From Merluccius polli (Eukaryota > Chordata > Actinopteri > Gadiformes > Merlucciidae), in the NCBI GenBank assembly GCA_030340625.1, contig JAOPHQ010003129.1, positions 62,001-126,000 of the forward strand: 64,000 bases of DNA, given 5' to 3'. Shown piece by piece: positions 33,403 to 43,230 of the stretch (position 1 is its first letter; every line of letters starts with the position of its first letter). Both the position numbers and the translations under genes were made by a program. The notes beneath the pieces are model-generated. The model did no database searches. It saw nothing but the letters and a program-made list of their open reading frames with translations, and was not told the origin of the DNA.

Positions 33403-34577
33403 GGGTCTAGGGGTCTATGGCAGGCGGGGGTGGTTGCCCCAAACTAAAACCCCCACACTCATCCTCTTGTCATGCCATTGTCTTTAAGCACGGGCCGGGG
33501 GATTTAAAGCCCTCATTCAAGGCATTCTGGGTGTGAATCGCTGGGATCTTCTGTCCGACACGTGGGGTTGTGTGTGGGGGGGGGGGGGGGTTGGTTTGCG
33601 TGTGTAAGATGAGATAACATTTAATGTCACTGACCCGAGAACTTATATTTATTAGGAATGACAGAATATCGCTGTTTGGTTTGATGATCCCAGACCCAAA
33701 TTAGTGGAGGAAAAAAAAAAAAAGCTAAGAAGCTTACAGTCTCTTAGTAGAGGGCCTGACTGGGAGTGTGTGTGTGTGTGTGTGGGATGGGAGGGGGGTT
33801 GGGGGGTGCACCATGCTCACGGCAGCGGCCCTGCCATCTGCTTGGTCTGTCTTCATGGTGGGCTTGCATCCACACACACACACACACACACACTTGTGAG
33901 TGACTGACAACTGGGTAATCCTATCGCCGATGCTCCCGCCAGCTGTAGAGGGGACGGTCGCCATCGTCACTGAGCCAATGACATCACACAGCAAATCTCC
34001 TTGATTTTTTTTTTTTCTTCTTCTTCGAGGGACACGCAGGAGTGCCTTGTTGTTAAGTCACCAGTGCCGGGGCGGAGATCTCCCTTCAGCCTTCACAAGT
34101 TGTGGATCTTTAATCACAGCCGAGGAACGGTGACCTACATTTGTCCATCCAGCTGAGTGACAGATGTCCTCTCTCACCCTCCGGAGGGGAGCACCAGTCG
34201 GGTGGGGACCGGAGAGCCGGATAGCTGTCCCCGCCGCGCCGCATGCAACGCCGCGTGGCTGCGCTCACTGCACTGGAACACCTGAGGAGAGAACATTTGA
34301 ATGACCATTGAGTGCAATTCTTTCAATTGGAAATTCAATTTTTGTTCAACGGCATACATACCGCACTGTAATTACAGCACATTACAGTAGAAGTGAAATG
34401 CTATGCTCTGTCATTATGTGCTATTACGGATCATTTTCCTTCCCATAGAGACAGCCCCCTACAGCACTTTGTGATCATCTTGTAGTGTACTTTGATACTC
34501 GCCAGCGTTGCAGCTACACTTCAAAGCCGGCAGCCGGCCACTGATTACTCAGTTAAGACTGAGATCAATGTCAGAGC
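33403..34577. other. Mostly unique sequence
   Basis: G run at 33576-33590, (GT)n at 33765-33783, (CA)n at 33872-33893. The repeat-free parts at 33940-34330 are CpG-containing with no coding signal. Confidence 0.3.
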
Positions 34578-34606
34578 ACAATGGCCGCCACAATGGCCCT
34601 TTGATC
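34578..34606 (+). promoter_or_regulatory. Candidate SOX/SOX/TCF-LEF motif cluster
   Basis: Two ACAATGG motifs (34578-34584 and 34590-34596) match the SOX HMG-box core. CCTTTGATC at 34598-34606 matches the TCF/LEF consensus. All three lie within 29 bp in a repeat-free stretch. Short motifs occur by chance, so function is unproven. Confidence 0.35.
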
Positions 34607-34842
34607 TCTGTATCTCCCGCCTTTCTTCCAACGCTAACTCTTTAATGTAACGGTTGGTAAGCGGTGTGACCGGTACTCAGTGTGAACGATGGTGTGTATT
34701 AGACAAGACAAACGACCGGTGGCTCCTTCAAAAGGAGTCTAGTAAATCTTCGGGGCGGGGCGGTAAGGCAATAGCATCTATCACGTTACGCACCTGTGGT
34801 GTTGCTCTTGAGAAGGTCAGCTTTCACAGGGGAGTGTGTGTC

Positions 34843-35055
34843 TACTCACACACACACACACCCACCCACACATACATGCACACAAAGGTACGCACATACA
34901 CAGACAAAAGCACGTACAGCAAGACAAACACACACAAATAACTGCCCCCCCCCCCACCCCTACACACTGGTGCACATACATGCCCATCCACACACACAAG
35001 CAGACAAAAAACTAAACACAGGCACAAACATACACACACACACACACACACAATC
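34843..35055. repeat. (CA)n-rich block
   Basis: CA runs at 34847-34870 and 35028-35052 are joined by ACACA-rich imperfect sequence and a C run at about 34945-34957. Confidence 0.9.
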
Positions 35056-35302
35056 CAACACACAGTGTATTGCAGTGTTTAGCTGCCACTCTCCGCAGGA
35101 GACGGAGGGCAAGAGGCCAAGGACGAAGTTAGTGCCACAAATCTGTTGTTTACCCAAACTTGATCCCTGAAAACGCTGCCGTGTGTCAGCAGCACTCACA
35201 CAATAGATCACCCTACCGACGACTCGTCAGTCAACTACACATGCCTGGCTCTCAGCACAAGTCACTCCAAGCTTCAGTATTTATAATATGCAAACAAAGA
35301 GG

Positions 35303-35308
<6 letters not shown>

Positions 35309-35370
<62 letters not shown>
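35309..35370. repeat. (TA)n microsatellite, 31 perfect units
   Basis: Uninterrupted TA dinucleotides. The run is self-complementary and can extrude as a cruciform. Confidence 0.95.
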
Positions 35371-35372
<2 letters not shown>

Positions 35373-35384
35373 AAGTTACTTTTA

Positions 35385-35770
35385 GTTATTGTAGCACGGC
35401 TGTGATTCGGTTGTAGGTACAAGGCCACAGGCCGAGTGCCGAAGACAATCACAGCCCTAACACTTCTACAAGCGCCATTTCTTAGTTGACAGTAATAAGC
35501 GACAACAGATTATGATTTGTTTGTTAATTGAATCATTTATTTGGCTCCTGCAACTGGACTGGGACTGGACTGTTGCCAAGCAACACATAAACATTTTCCT
35601 GCACACAACAATCGTTAATGTAATTAATGGTTATTACTAGAACAGCTGTAAAGCGGAGTGATACATGTGTAGTTAAAAGTTCCAGTGCTGTTATGCTCTA
35701 TATCAGCACTCATGGCCTCTTGTCCAATCAAATTGCTTGGTCTGAACTAACTGTTGTATAAATGTATATA
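35385..35770. mobile_element. Probable interspersed teleost repeat, family uncertain
   Basis: It contains a 10-bp perfect inverted repeat, GGCTGTGATT (35399-35408) and AATCACAGCC (35447-35456), and further along CATGGCCTCTTGTCCAATCA and GAACTAACTGTTGTATAA, which I associate with a common fish repeat. I cannot define termini or a target duplication, and it follows the (TA)n run directly. Confidence 0.4.
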
Positions 35771-37184
35771 ACCACTATGCCATTATAGTACGGTGGTCCT
35801 GCAGCCAAGGGTATCCTTTTTCTTTGAGACCAAGCTGCCATATTGATTATACTGGATTGGGATTAAAGTGGATTTATTAATCCCCATGAGAATTACAACA
35901 GAGATTGACCTTCAATCCCCCAGAAGAAAGTATTGCAATAACTCATCATAAATGCATCTAATAATGAATTAGCATTATTCTGTCACTAGTTATTTCATGT
36001 GATAAATATTCTAGATTATCAGTACAACATAAGTGATATTTGTTTGCATTTAGTTAGTGAAAACAGTTGTAATTAACTTGTGGAAACATTTTATTTAGTT
36101 TTTGTTATTTGTTATTTTGTTAATTATCTTTAATTTGACAAATTGGCTGTTATTAACTGACAGTTTATTCATTAGTAGTCTTTTCACACTTTACACATCT
36201 CTCCAATCGAAGATGTCCCGCTAGCGGCGCCTAGCTGGAGGCTAGGACTAGCAGCGTTAGCTTCACGTGCGCTACCCTGAGGTTAATTATGAGATCACAT
36301 TTATGCAGGGTTTCATTCTCCCTGCCTGCCGACTCAGGGACAGCAGGCTGAGCATCCTCTTCCTCTTCCAATCTGCCGCACCAGATGGTTATTTGTTCAA
36401 TTAAATTACCCACCATGCATTGGTGCCGTCGGAGGATAACTAGCAGGCAGGACATGTCTAGTCATGCGAGGGGCCAGTTATGCAATTGTATAAGCCAGCC
36501 AATAAAAGGATTTATGAGAGGGGCTCCTTTAATGCTTCCTGAAATAAGATAGTCAAAAGGAAGGAAGTTGTGTACAATTTGCGTTTCACTAGAATCTTCC
36601 CTTTAGTTCGTCATTTTTGTTTCAGGTTTGACCCAATACTGAAACTGCCTAAAATATAAATATAAAATGTAATGTGTTTCAAAGTTCAGAACAAAATGCT
36701 TACATTTAATGTGTAGGCTACTGTGTAACTGGAGAGCTAGGGAGTACACACTCTTAAAACACACTGTAAAACGTTGACGCAATAGTGCCTAAAACTGCAC
36801 ACTTTATAACATGCCTGTTTTTCACTAGAATGGTGTCTGTTTCACTGTTAGACTTTACTGTCAAGGTTAACAGTGTGAACCTGAACACATTTCCTTTGAT
36901 GCATGTTTAGAAGTAGGACATCTTCATGGGCCTGCTAATCCACTGCTGCTATCTGAGAGGAGCAGCACCACTGACATGAATTCATAGCAGACACACAAAT
37001 CCACTGCATCAGTATTAACCAAAACATCACCTCTACCAGAAAGAAAGATAAACACTGTTATGTCTGTGCTACTGTTATGTCTGCTCATGGCACCTATTGC
37101 ACTACTAACCATCCCTGGAAGGATTCTGGATCCTTTAATAATTAATTGCATTTATTTTTTTCAAGATTCCCAAAGCACTTCACA
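35771..37184. other. Unique AT-rich sequence; island at 36180-36560
   Basis: The island has GGTTAATTATGAGATCAC, GTTCAATTAAATTACCC, GTTATGCAATTGTATAAGCC and AGCCAATAAAAGGATTTATG, a dense set of homeodomain/POU-like motifs without simple repeats. No coding frame is convincing. Regulatory function is inference. Confidence 0.3.
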
Positions 37185-37222
37185 GTGTGTGTGTATGTGT
37201 GTGTGTGTGTGTGGGGGGGGGG
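37185..37222. repeat. (TG)n plus G run
   Basis: TG repeats at 37185-37211 run into a G run of about 10. Confidence 0.9.
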
Positions 37223-37536
37223 GTTATGACACTTCATTTAAGTCCTTTAGAGGGCTAAAGTAGTCAGCATACTTCAAAAGAAGTAGATTTTATTTCGGCT
37301 GGCCGAGACCAAAGAAGTCCTTTGCAGAAAAACTTGTTTTTTACTCAATGCGGTTTCGGTTTGGTCACTGAACGTCCCATTAGTTAAGATCAGTGGGGTC
37401 TCCGTGGAGACAGGGAAATCAGATCAGATCATGCCCGCCTTGCATTTCTAACTAATCACACACAATGTTTGCGTTACACCCATACACCGAGTGCAAGCTG
37501 ACTCAAGGGTTGGCATATTTTAGAAAAGAAGTTATT

Positions 37537-37615
37537 CTGAAAGAATACATTTAAAAAAGACAAGTGAGTCGGCTGGTCTTCAGTGGCTTTACTGGTTCCA
37601 GCTAACTGCCGACTG
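37537..37615 (+). repeat. Direct repeat 1 of an 80-bp pair
   Basis: This segment (GAAAGAATACATTTAAAAAA to ACTGCCGACTG) is repeated at 38370-38449, differing by one A and a few bases near the GGTTCCAGCTA position. The two copies bracket the RFX/CRE/MYB motif island. Confidence 0.85.
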
Positions 37616-37894
37616 GACTTAGTTGGAACAATATAATTTACAATAATAAAGCAATAACAATATAATATTAAAATCTCAATATATAAAAATATGGTAACAA
37701 TCATGCATTCCCAATAGATATTTCCATTTAAAATCAATAAGCTAATATAATCACAATAAACTGTATTTATGATATTATGGTGTATTTACAATTAGTATCA
37801 TTACCAGTATAAAACAATTATCTTATTCCCTTATAGCGACACACAACAATTACATTCACGATAGGCTATAATCTCTCTGTCATTCCTCCTCTCT

Positions 37895-38070
37895 GTTTAC
37901 AGGTGACGTATCACAGAGCTGCCTTGTTGCCTTGGCAACGGTAAACTACAACGCCGCCAACGGCTGCTAATCAGCTGTTCAGGCTCTGGCTCTAACGTCG
38001 ACATCCTATCAACCGTTGGGAGAAAACGAATAAAACCGTTGGGCTAAAATGAATATAACCGTTAGCAGAA
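37895..38070. promoter_or_regulatory. Candidate RFX X-box, CRE-like and triple MYB-site island
   Basis: TGACGTA at 37904-37910 is CRE-like. GTTGCCTTGGCAAC at 37926-37939 is a fully palindromic RFX X-box (two GTTGCC half-sites, 2-bp spacer). AACCGTT, a MYB recognition sequence, occurs three times at 38011, 38034 and 38057, exactly 23 bp apart, inside a short degenerate 23-bp tandem. The island is CpG-containing against an AT-rich background. RFX and MYB sites together are known from ciliary-gene promoters. No transcript is identified here. Confidence 0.4.
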
Positions 38071-38369
38071 AACTAATGAAACAAGGAAAATATAAACTAC
38101 AAAACACTCTAACATTAAATCCTACGTATCAGTGGAGTCAGGCAAACGTTACATCTGACTCCCTTCGACATGTTTTGACCCTGTAATTCGACAACAATCA
38201 CTCGTAAACGGCAAGCTAGTGCCAACTCGTCCCCGTTTAGGATACCAAGCTAGCGCAAATACTGCTTACAAACTATGAAATACACATCTACAATTCATAA
38301 CAGTACACTAAATAGAAAACATACATTACTGACAAACTGTACATGAATGATTATGTGACATTGACCCAC

Positions 38370-38449
38370 CTGAAAGAATACATTTAAAAAAAGACAAGTG
38401 AGTCGGCTGGTCTTCAGTGGCTTTACTGGTTCTGGTTAACTGCCGACTG
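38370..38449 (+). repeat. Direct repeat 2 of an 80-bp pair
   Basis: Partner of 37537-37615, offset about 833 bp, with GACAAGTGAGTCGGCTGGTC in common. Confidence 0.85.
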
Positions 38450-39059
38450 AAAACGCAGCGCAGCCCACAGCTTACATACCCCATTTCTATTTAGAGTGCC
38501 TTTAATACTCTCAATAGAAATGCTTAAAATTGAATGGGGGGTGTCTGTAAAAATGCAAAATAAAGTGCATACATATGTGGCCAGGTCATCAAAGAATGGG
38601 ACCAGACAGAAATATTTTTTAGTAGGATCTTTAACACCCCGACTGCCCTTTGAACGGGGTCAGCATTCATTATCTAATTTTGAGAGAGATGTTTGTTACA
38701 GTCAAATATAAAAATAAAACAAGTAGTTTCCTTTCTTTCCTGAATATCTTATGACTGTCAGTACCAAACAAACAACAGGAGTGGCCTTATTCCTATGTAA
38801 ACAGGAAATAAAATACATTATTAACATGAATACATTCCTACACCACTCTTCTCATTTTAACAGACACGTTTTACGGAACACATCAGGTTTTTAACACCGT
38901 TAACCTCATGAATTTAACTTAATAGACACCATGAATTGACTTTAAGGTACATATTTATACTGTATATTCCTTTACAAAACATGTTTTTACTGTGATCATT
39001 CAGATCGTACATTCAGAAAGCAAGATCATTGTTGTGACATGGAATATTACAACCACGTG
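38450..39059. other. AT-rich unique sequence, nothing recognised
   Basis: No motif or frame of note apart from many AATAAA-like strings expected from composition. Confidence 0.3.
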
Positions 39060-39447
39060 CTCACTTACGCTAGCTTGTAGCTTGAGAGCCTCACCCCTCA
39101 CTTGGACGCAGCTCATGCGCACACACAGCTCTCTAACAACACACAGTTTCATACATTTAACACCATTTAACACCGAAAATATAACAGTAAATACGATTTC
39201 GGTACACTATATGCCACTTACGCTGACCCGCGGTCGTCTATGGCGGCTCCCGACACACTGGAGACAATATGAACACACCCTCGACCGACGAGAAATAACA
39301 GTCTTCAGTCACAAAACGTCACAAATGTCCGTCAGTCACCACAGTTACCGCTAGGAAGACGACAACTCGCGCGCATTCAACTAAAGTCTCATGTGATTTT
39401 CCTATTCTCGCGGGATTCTCGACCTAGCTGGCCTTAAAGTGACGTTA
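39060..39447 (-). promoter_or_regulatory. Candidate CpG-enriched promoter with possible first-exon donor
   Basis: CpG density rises sharply here within AT-rich DNA. Motifs seen are TCTCGCGGGA (39406-39415, one mismatch from the TCTCGCGAGA promoter element), CGTCAC half-CREs, TGACGTTA at 39440-39447, and ATGGCGGC at 39240-39247 (YY1-like). On the minus strand CAGC|GTAAGT (donor at 39221-39216) could end a non-coding first exon. A second GTAAGT lies at 39068-39063. On the plus strand ATGGCGGCTCCC opens only a 10-codon frame. No coding exon can be attached, so direction is uncertain. Confidence 0.35.
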
Positions 39448-39874
39448 TACATTCTATTAGGGCACAGCTGACAAAAAACACAGTAACCCCTATTCACTTG
39501 GCTACACATATAAAATAACACATTTAAGTAAGTGGCAATAATATATAAATATCCTCTGTGCCACATTTGCACTGCCGTCATCTGCGGAGACTTCGGAGAG
39601 TTAAAAAATCTTGGAGGTGCAAGAAGTGCCGACCCTTTGTTCGTTTTCTCCGCCATCACGTAGTTTTGCATTAATGACCTCGCCAAACTTATTTTCCATA
39701 TGAAGAACGCTGACCGCTTTAGGGTTAGTGGGTGGCGATATAATGTGTGCCCATAAATGTCATTATGGGCAATACAAAAAAATGTACTCGGCAAAGAGGA
39801 TCACAATAATATAAAAGGTGCAGCAACAAAAGCCTATATTATATAGGATAATGACTGTTTTACTCAGAACTCAT
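39448..39874. other. Unique sequence, nothing recognised
   Basis: A 130-codon minus-strand frame spans much of it without any recognisable domain. It may be part of the promoter-proximal region. Confidence 0.25.
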
Positions 39875-40020
39875 TGGAGTCACGAGGATATTTGTTTATA
39901 AGCTGAATGCATACCCCATTCTAGTCATCCATATGGATACTATAGCATGGAGTCACGAGGATATTTGTTTATAAGCTGAATGCATACCCCATTCTAGTCA
40001 TCCATATGGATACTATAGCA
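39875..40020 (+). repeat. Perfect 73-bp tandem duplication
   Basis: 39875-39947 is repeated base for base at 39948-40020 (both contain GAGTCACGAGGATATTTG and CATATGGATACTATAGCA). No mismatches are seen, so it is very recent or an assembly artefact. Confidence 0.95.
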
Positions 40021-42523
40021 CCATGATCAGGACCACTGTGTGCTGCTATGAAGCGCTCCCCAGACAGCAACGTTATATAATAATGTTATATAGAGGGGCC
40101 CCTGCATGCTGGCTCGGTTTTATTTCCACCAGCCACCCATGTGCAATTTAGCCTTTTGTTTAAAACATAGCCATAAAATCTCATAATGTCTCCCTTTCAT
40201 GGAGGGCTTCTGATTTTATAACCAGACTGAGATTTTTTGGCTACTATGGAAGGAGTGACACCCACCTACCCGAACCCACCACCCTCCCCTACCTCAGAAC
40301 TGCTCTTAAACCATGTAATTTTTGATATGAAGCACATTTCATGCATCAAAAAGCGTAATGTGCATAGAAAAATGAAACTGGTGGTTCCATGTACTTCATA
40401 AAATGCAGAAATGGAAATAAAAGATGAATGAAGAGAAAAAGTGAAATACAGTGAGGAGTGATACACCACAGGAATCTGATCTTGGCTCTGGATTTTTCTT
40501 GGCTGAATTTTGGCCCCTGTAGGGTCTGCTAACAGTAATATTGCAGCGTAAAAATACCAAGAACTAGGTAAATATGGTTATGACTCGGCCATCCAGACGT
40601 AATGAAATTGTACTGAGAGTTGCGTAGATTATCGCTGAAGAGAGGTCGACCGAAAAGCCCAAAGCACTGACACACACTCACAGAGGAGCATATCATCTCA
40701 GAAACTCATTAAAATGAATTAGGAGCAGTAGATAGGGTCAAATGTATTTATCTGTAGCCATGGGGGGGTCCTAAATTGATTGAACATGCTCAAAGATGGG
40801 GGAGGTACAATTGAAGATTATTGGCATTTGGGGATTTCTCATACACTCTGCCGGGTTCGACGGCACTAGAAATTGCACATATATTTGACGCCTTTGTCGG
40901 CCCGTCGTAATGAAATGAGAAGTGGTTTAAGCGGTGGATATTGAATCATGTTTCTCCAGAAGATGGAGATTTATAGAAACCCTGGTATGCTTAATGACCC
41001 CAGAGGGCCAGCCAGGCACCAGGACCGGATTGATGTATTTAGGGGACAGAAGGTATTTGATTAATAAAATATATGCTGGGAATTGTTCCCGTATTGATCA
41101 TCGCTGTCAGACAACGTATGGCTTTTATGTTCTCAATCAACTGATGATCAGCAAACCCATTAAGGTTTTCATGAATTTACGTTTGTGTTCGGGGGCAATT
41201 ATTAGGATATTTATAGCGTCTGTCACTCATTTCCTTCCTTAATTGCAGGCAGCGTGAGCATATATTTCACTTTAAGGGCCTTCTTTTATTGCTGAACAGA
41301 CTTCCACACACACATGTGGTTTTCATTGCTGTAGTTGGTTGAATGAACGGTGGATAATGTAGCTTAAGACGGAATCTGTGGTAAATCTTGTGTTGTCTGA
41401 GGTGTCGTCATAGCCTCCGGTGGCGTGGTGAAAAGGGACAGAAGAGAAGAATTGTAATGCCAACCGTGGTGTCCTTTTCTACGAAGTAGCCCTCTAACCC
41501 TCTAACTTGTTTCCATTTTATAACTCTTAATGTTATTCATGTTTATGCTGCAGTTCCACTGTTGGTAATGGCACCGATCTTCTGTAGGTGTGTCAACCAA
41601 TGCTTTGATGTATCTAGAGGTTGGAAGCCAACTACTGTAAATGTCATGATTGTAAAGTGAATTTGTTTTTGAATAAAATGTTAACAATATCTCAGTTTGA
41701 ATTATACACTGGAAGACAAAAAACATCCAGTCAGGACTTTTAGTAACCGCTCTTTCACTGTACGTGTCAAGGAGACGTGTAAGAGAAAGAAAGTGGGTCA
41801 GCATCAACATGACGAACACATCTGGGCCATTCCCTTAGCTCAGTCTCTCAACCGGTAATAAGACACTATAGGGTTTCCTGTCTGCTCTACCCATACGACA
41901 GCCACAACCCCCATCCTCTCCCGCACCACCACCACCACCCGCACCCTCACCACCACCACAACCCTCACCCCCAGCGCTTGTTTTATTTGTCTTAGAAGGG
42001 GTAGCCACACTATAAACCCTGCAGTCGGACCCTCACACACGTTACACATGTCATACCAACCACATGTAATATCTGGCCATCCATCATCATCGCCACAGTC
42101 AGTCACAGCCACGCCAAAGTCTCACACATGGAGACGATTCGCCATGCCATGAGATACGTCATGCCTTGTCGGTGAAATACACACGGAGACTTGTGGTTCT
42201 CCCCCGCAAACATTTCTGGTAGAGAGTAAAGTAAAAAATGTAATCCTGAAATGCTGTGGTCGTACTGTGGTTGCTTCAAGACCAAAGAGATGTTGCTGTT
42301 GTTATGGAGATCAACAGCATCAAATTCAGAGTACAACGTATGAAAAGACTGTCGAGACCTTGCTAAGAAGCCTTAGCCTTCAGCTACAAGGGAATTCATC
42401 TAGTTTAAATCCATGTTGATCCATAGCACTGATCAAAACTAAGCCATAGGAACAACACTGGAATGCATAGCAAATATGTTGGGTCTAGTACACAATATCT
42501 GTTGCAAAATATTGTGGTCCTGT
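40021..42523. other. Unique sequence; candidate conserved non-coding island at 40600-41280
   Basis: 40600-41280 is about 680 bp free of simple repeats, AT-rich, with AAACTCATTAAAATGAATTAG, CGTCGTAATGAAATGAG and GATTAATAAAATATATGCTG. No long coding frame. CAC-rich patches lie at 41925-41970. Nothing recognised in the rest. Confidence 0.3.
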
Positions 42524-42600
42524 CCCGCTCAACTGGTAGAGCAAGGTATATACTAACACTGCCAGGGTTAGGGGTTGGATTCCCACTGCATCCACCGAAT
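42524..42600 (+). mobile_element. tRNA-derived SINE head, third type
   Basis: GCTCAACTGGTAGAGCAAGG (A-box-like) and CCAGGGTTAGGGGTTGGATT followed by CCCAC (B-box-like) match the head of a tRNA-derived fish SINE, different from the GTTCGACTCCCAG family. The 3' part is not recognisable. Confidence 0.6.
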
Positions 42601-42789
42601 GGAATATATATTATTTGATTTTTTAAGCCTCCAACACACACCAGTCTCAGTATCTCATGTGAACGTTTCAACTCCCAGCTGAATCTCTAGTTCTCCTGGT
42701 CAGATGGTGGACTCATTACCGCCCACCTGCTAGAGGGACAGGAAGCAGGAACAGAAGATGTCACCCGTCAAACCCTACAGTAACAGAAA

Positions 42790-43065
42790 GATGAAGGGAG
42801 ACAATCTATCCTTCCCTGCCTGCCTCGCTACATCCATCCTTCCATGGTGCACCCCTCCTTGCATCCCTCCATCCATGTGTCATCCCTCCAACAATCCTTC
42901 CATAGCTCCTCCATCCCTCTTTATCTCCATCCACCCCTCCTTCCATCCGTCCTTCTATCCCATCATCAATCCCTCCAGCCCTCCTTTCATACCTCCATCC
43001 CTTACTCCCTTTCCATACCACCTACCCTCCCTCCACCCCTACATACCTCCCTCCACCGAGGAGGT
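42790..43065. repeat. Degenerate (CCATCCCTCC)n-type pyrimidine-rich array
   Basis: CCATCC, CCTCCA and CCTTCCAT units recur irregularly over about 270 bp. The 106-127 codon frames are Pro/Ser/His-rich by composition. Confidence 0.75.
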
Positions 43066-43160
43066 CTTCGTAGGTCTCGCAGGTTTATCTACCAAGGGCC
43101 GACTGAAAATAAACTTCAGCATGGACACGGGAATGATTTAAACCAGGAAGTACAGCGGCC

Positions 43161-43227
<67 letters not shown>
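43161..43227. repeat. (GA)n microsatellite
   Basis: About 33 perfect GA units. Confidence 0.95.

Positions 43228-43230
<3 letters not shown>

Noticed and set aside
35309..35370. TA run as a promoter TATA element
   Set aside because: A long pure (TA)n is a microsatellite, and no initiator or downstream exon is seen.
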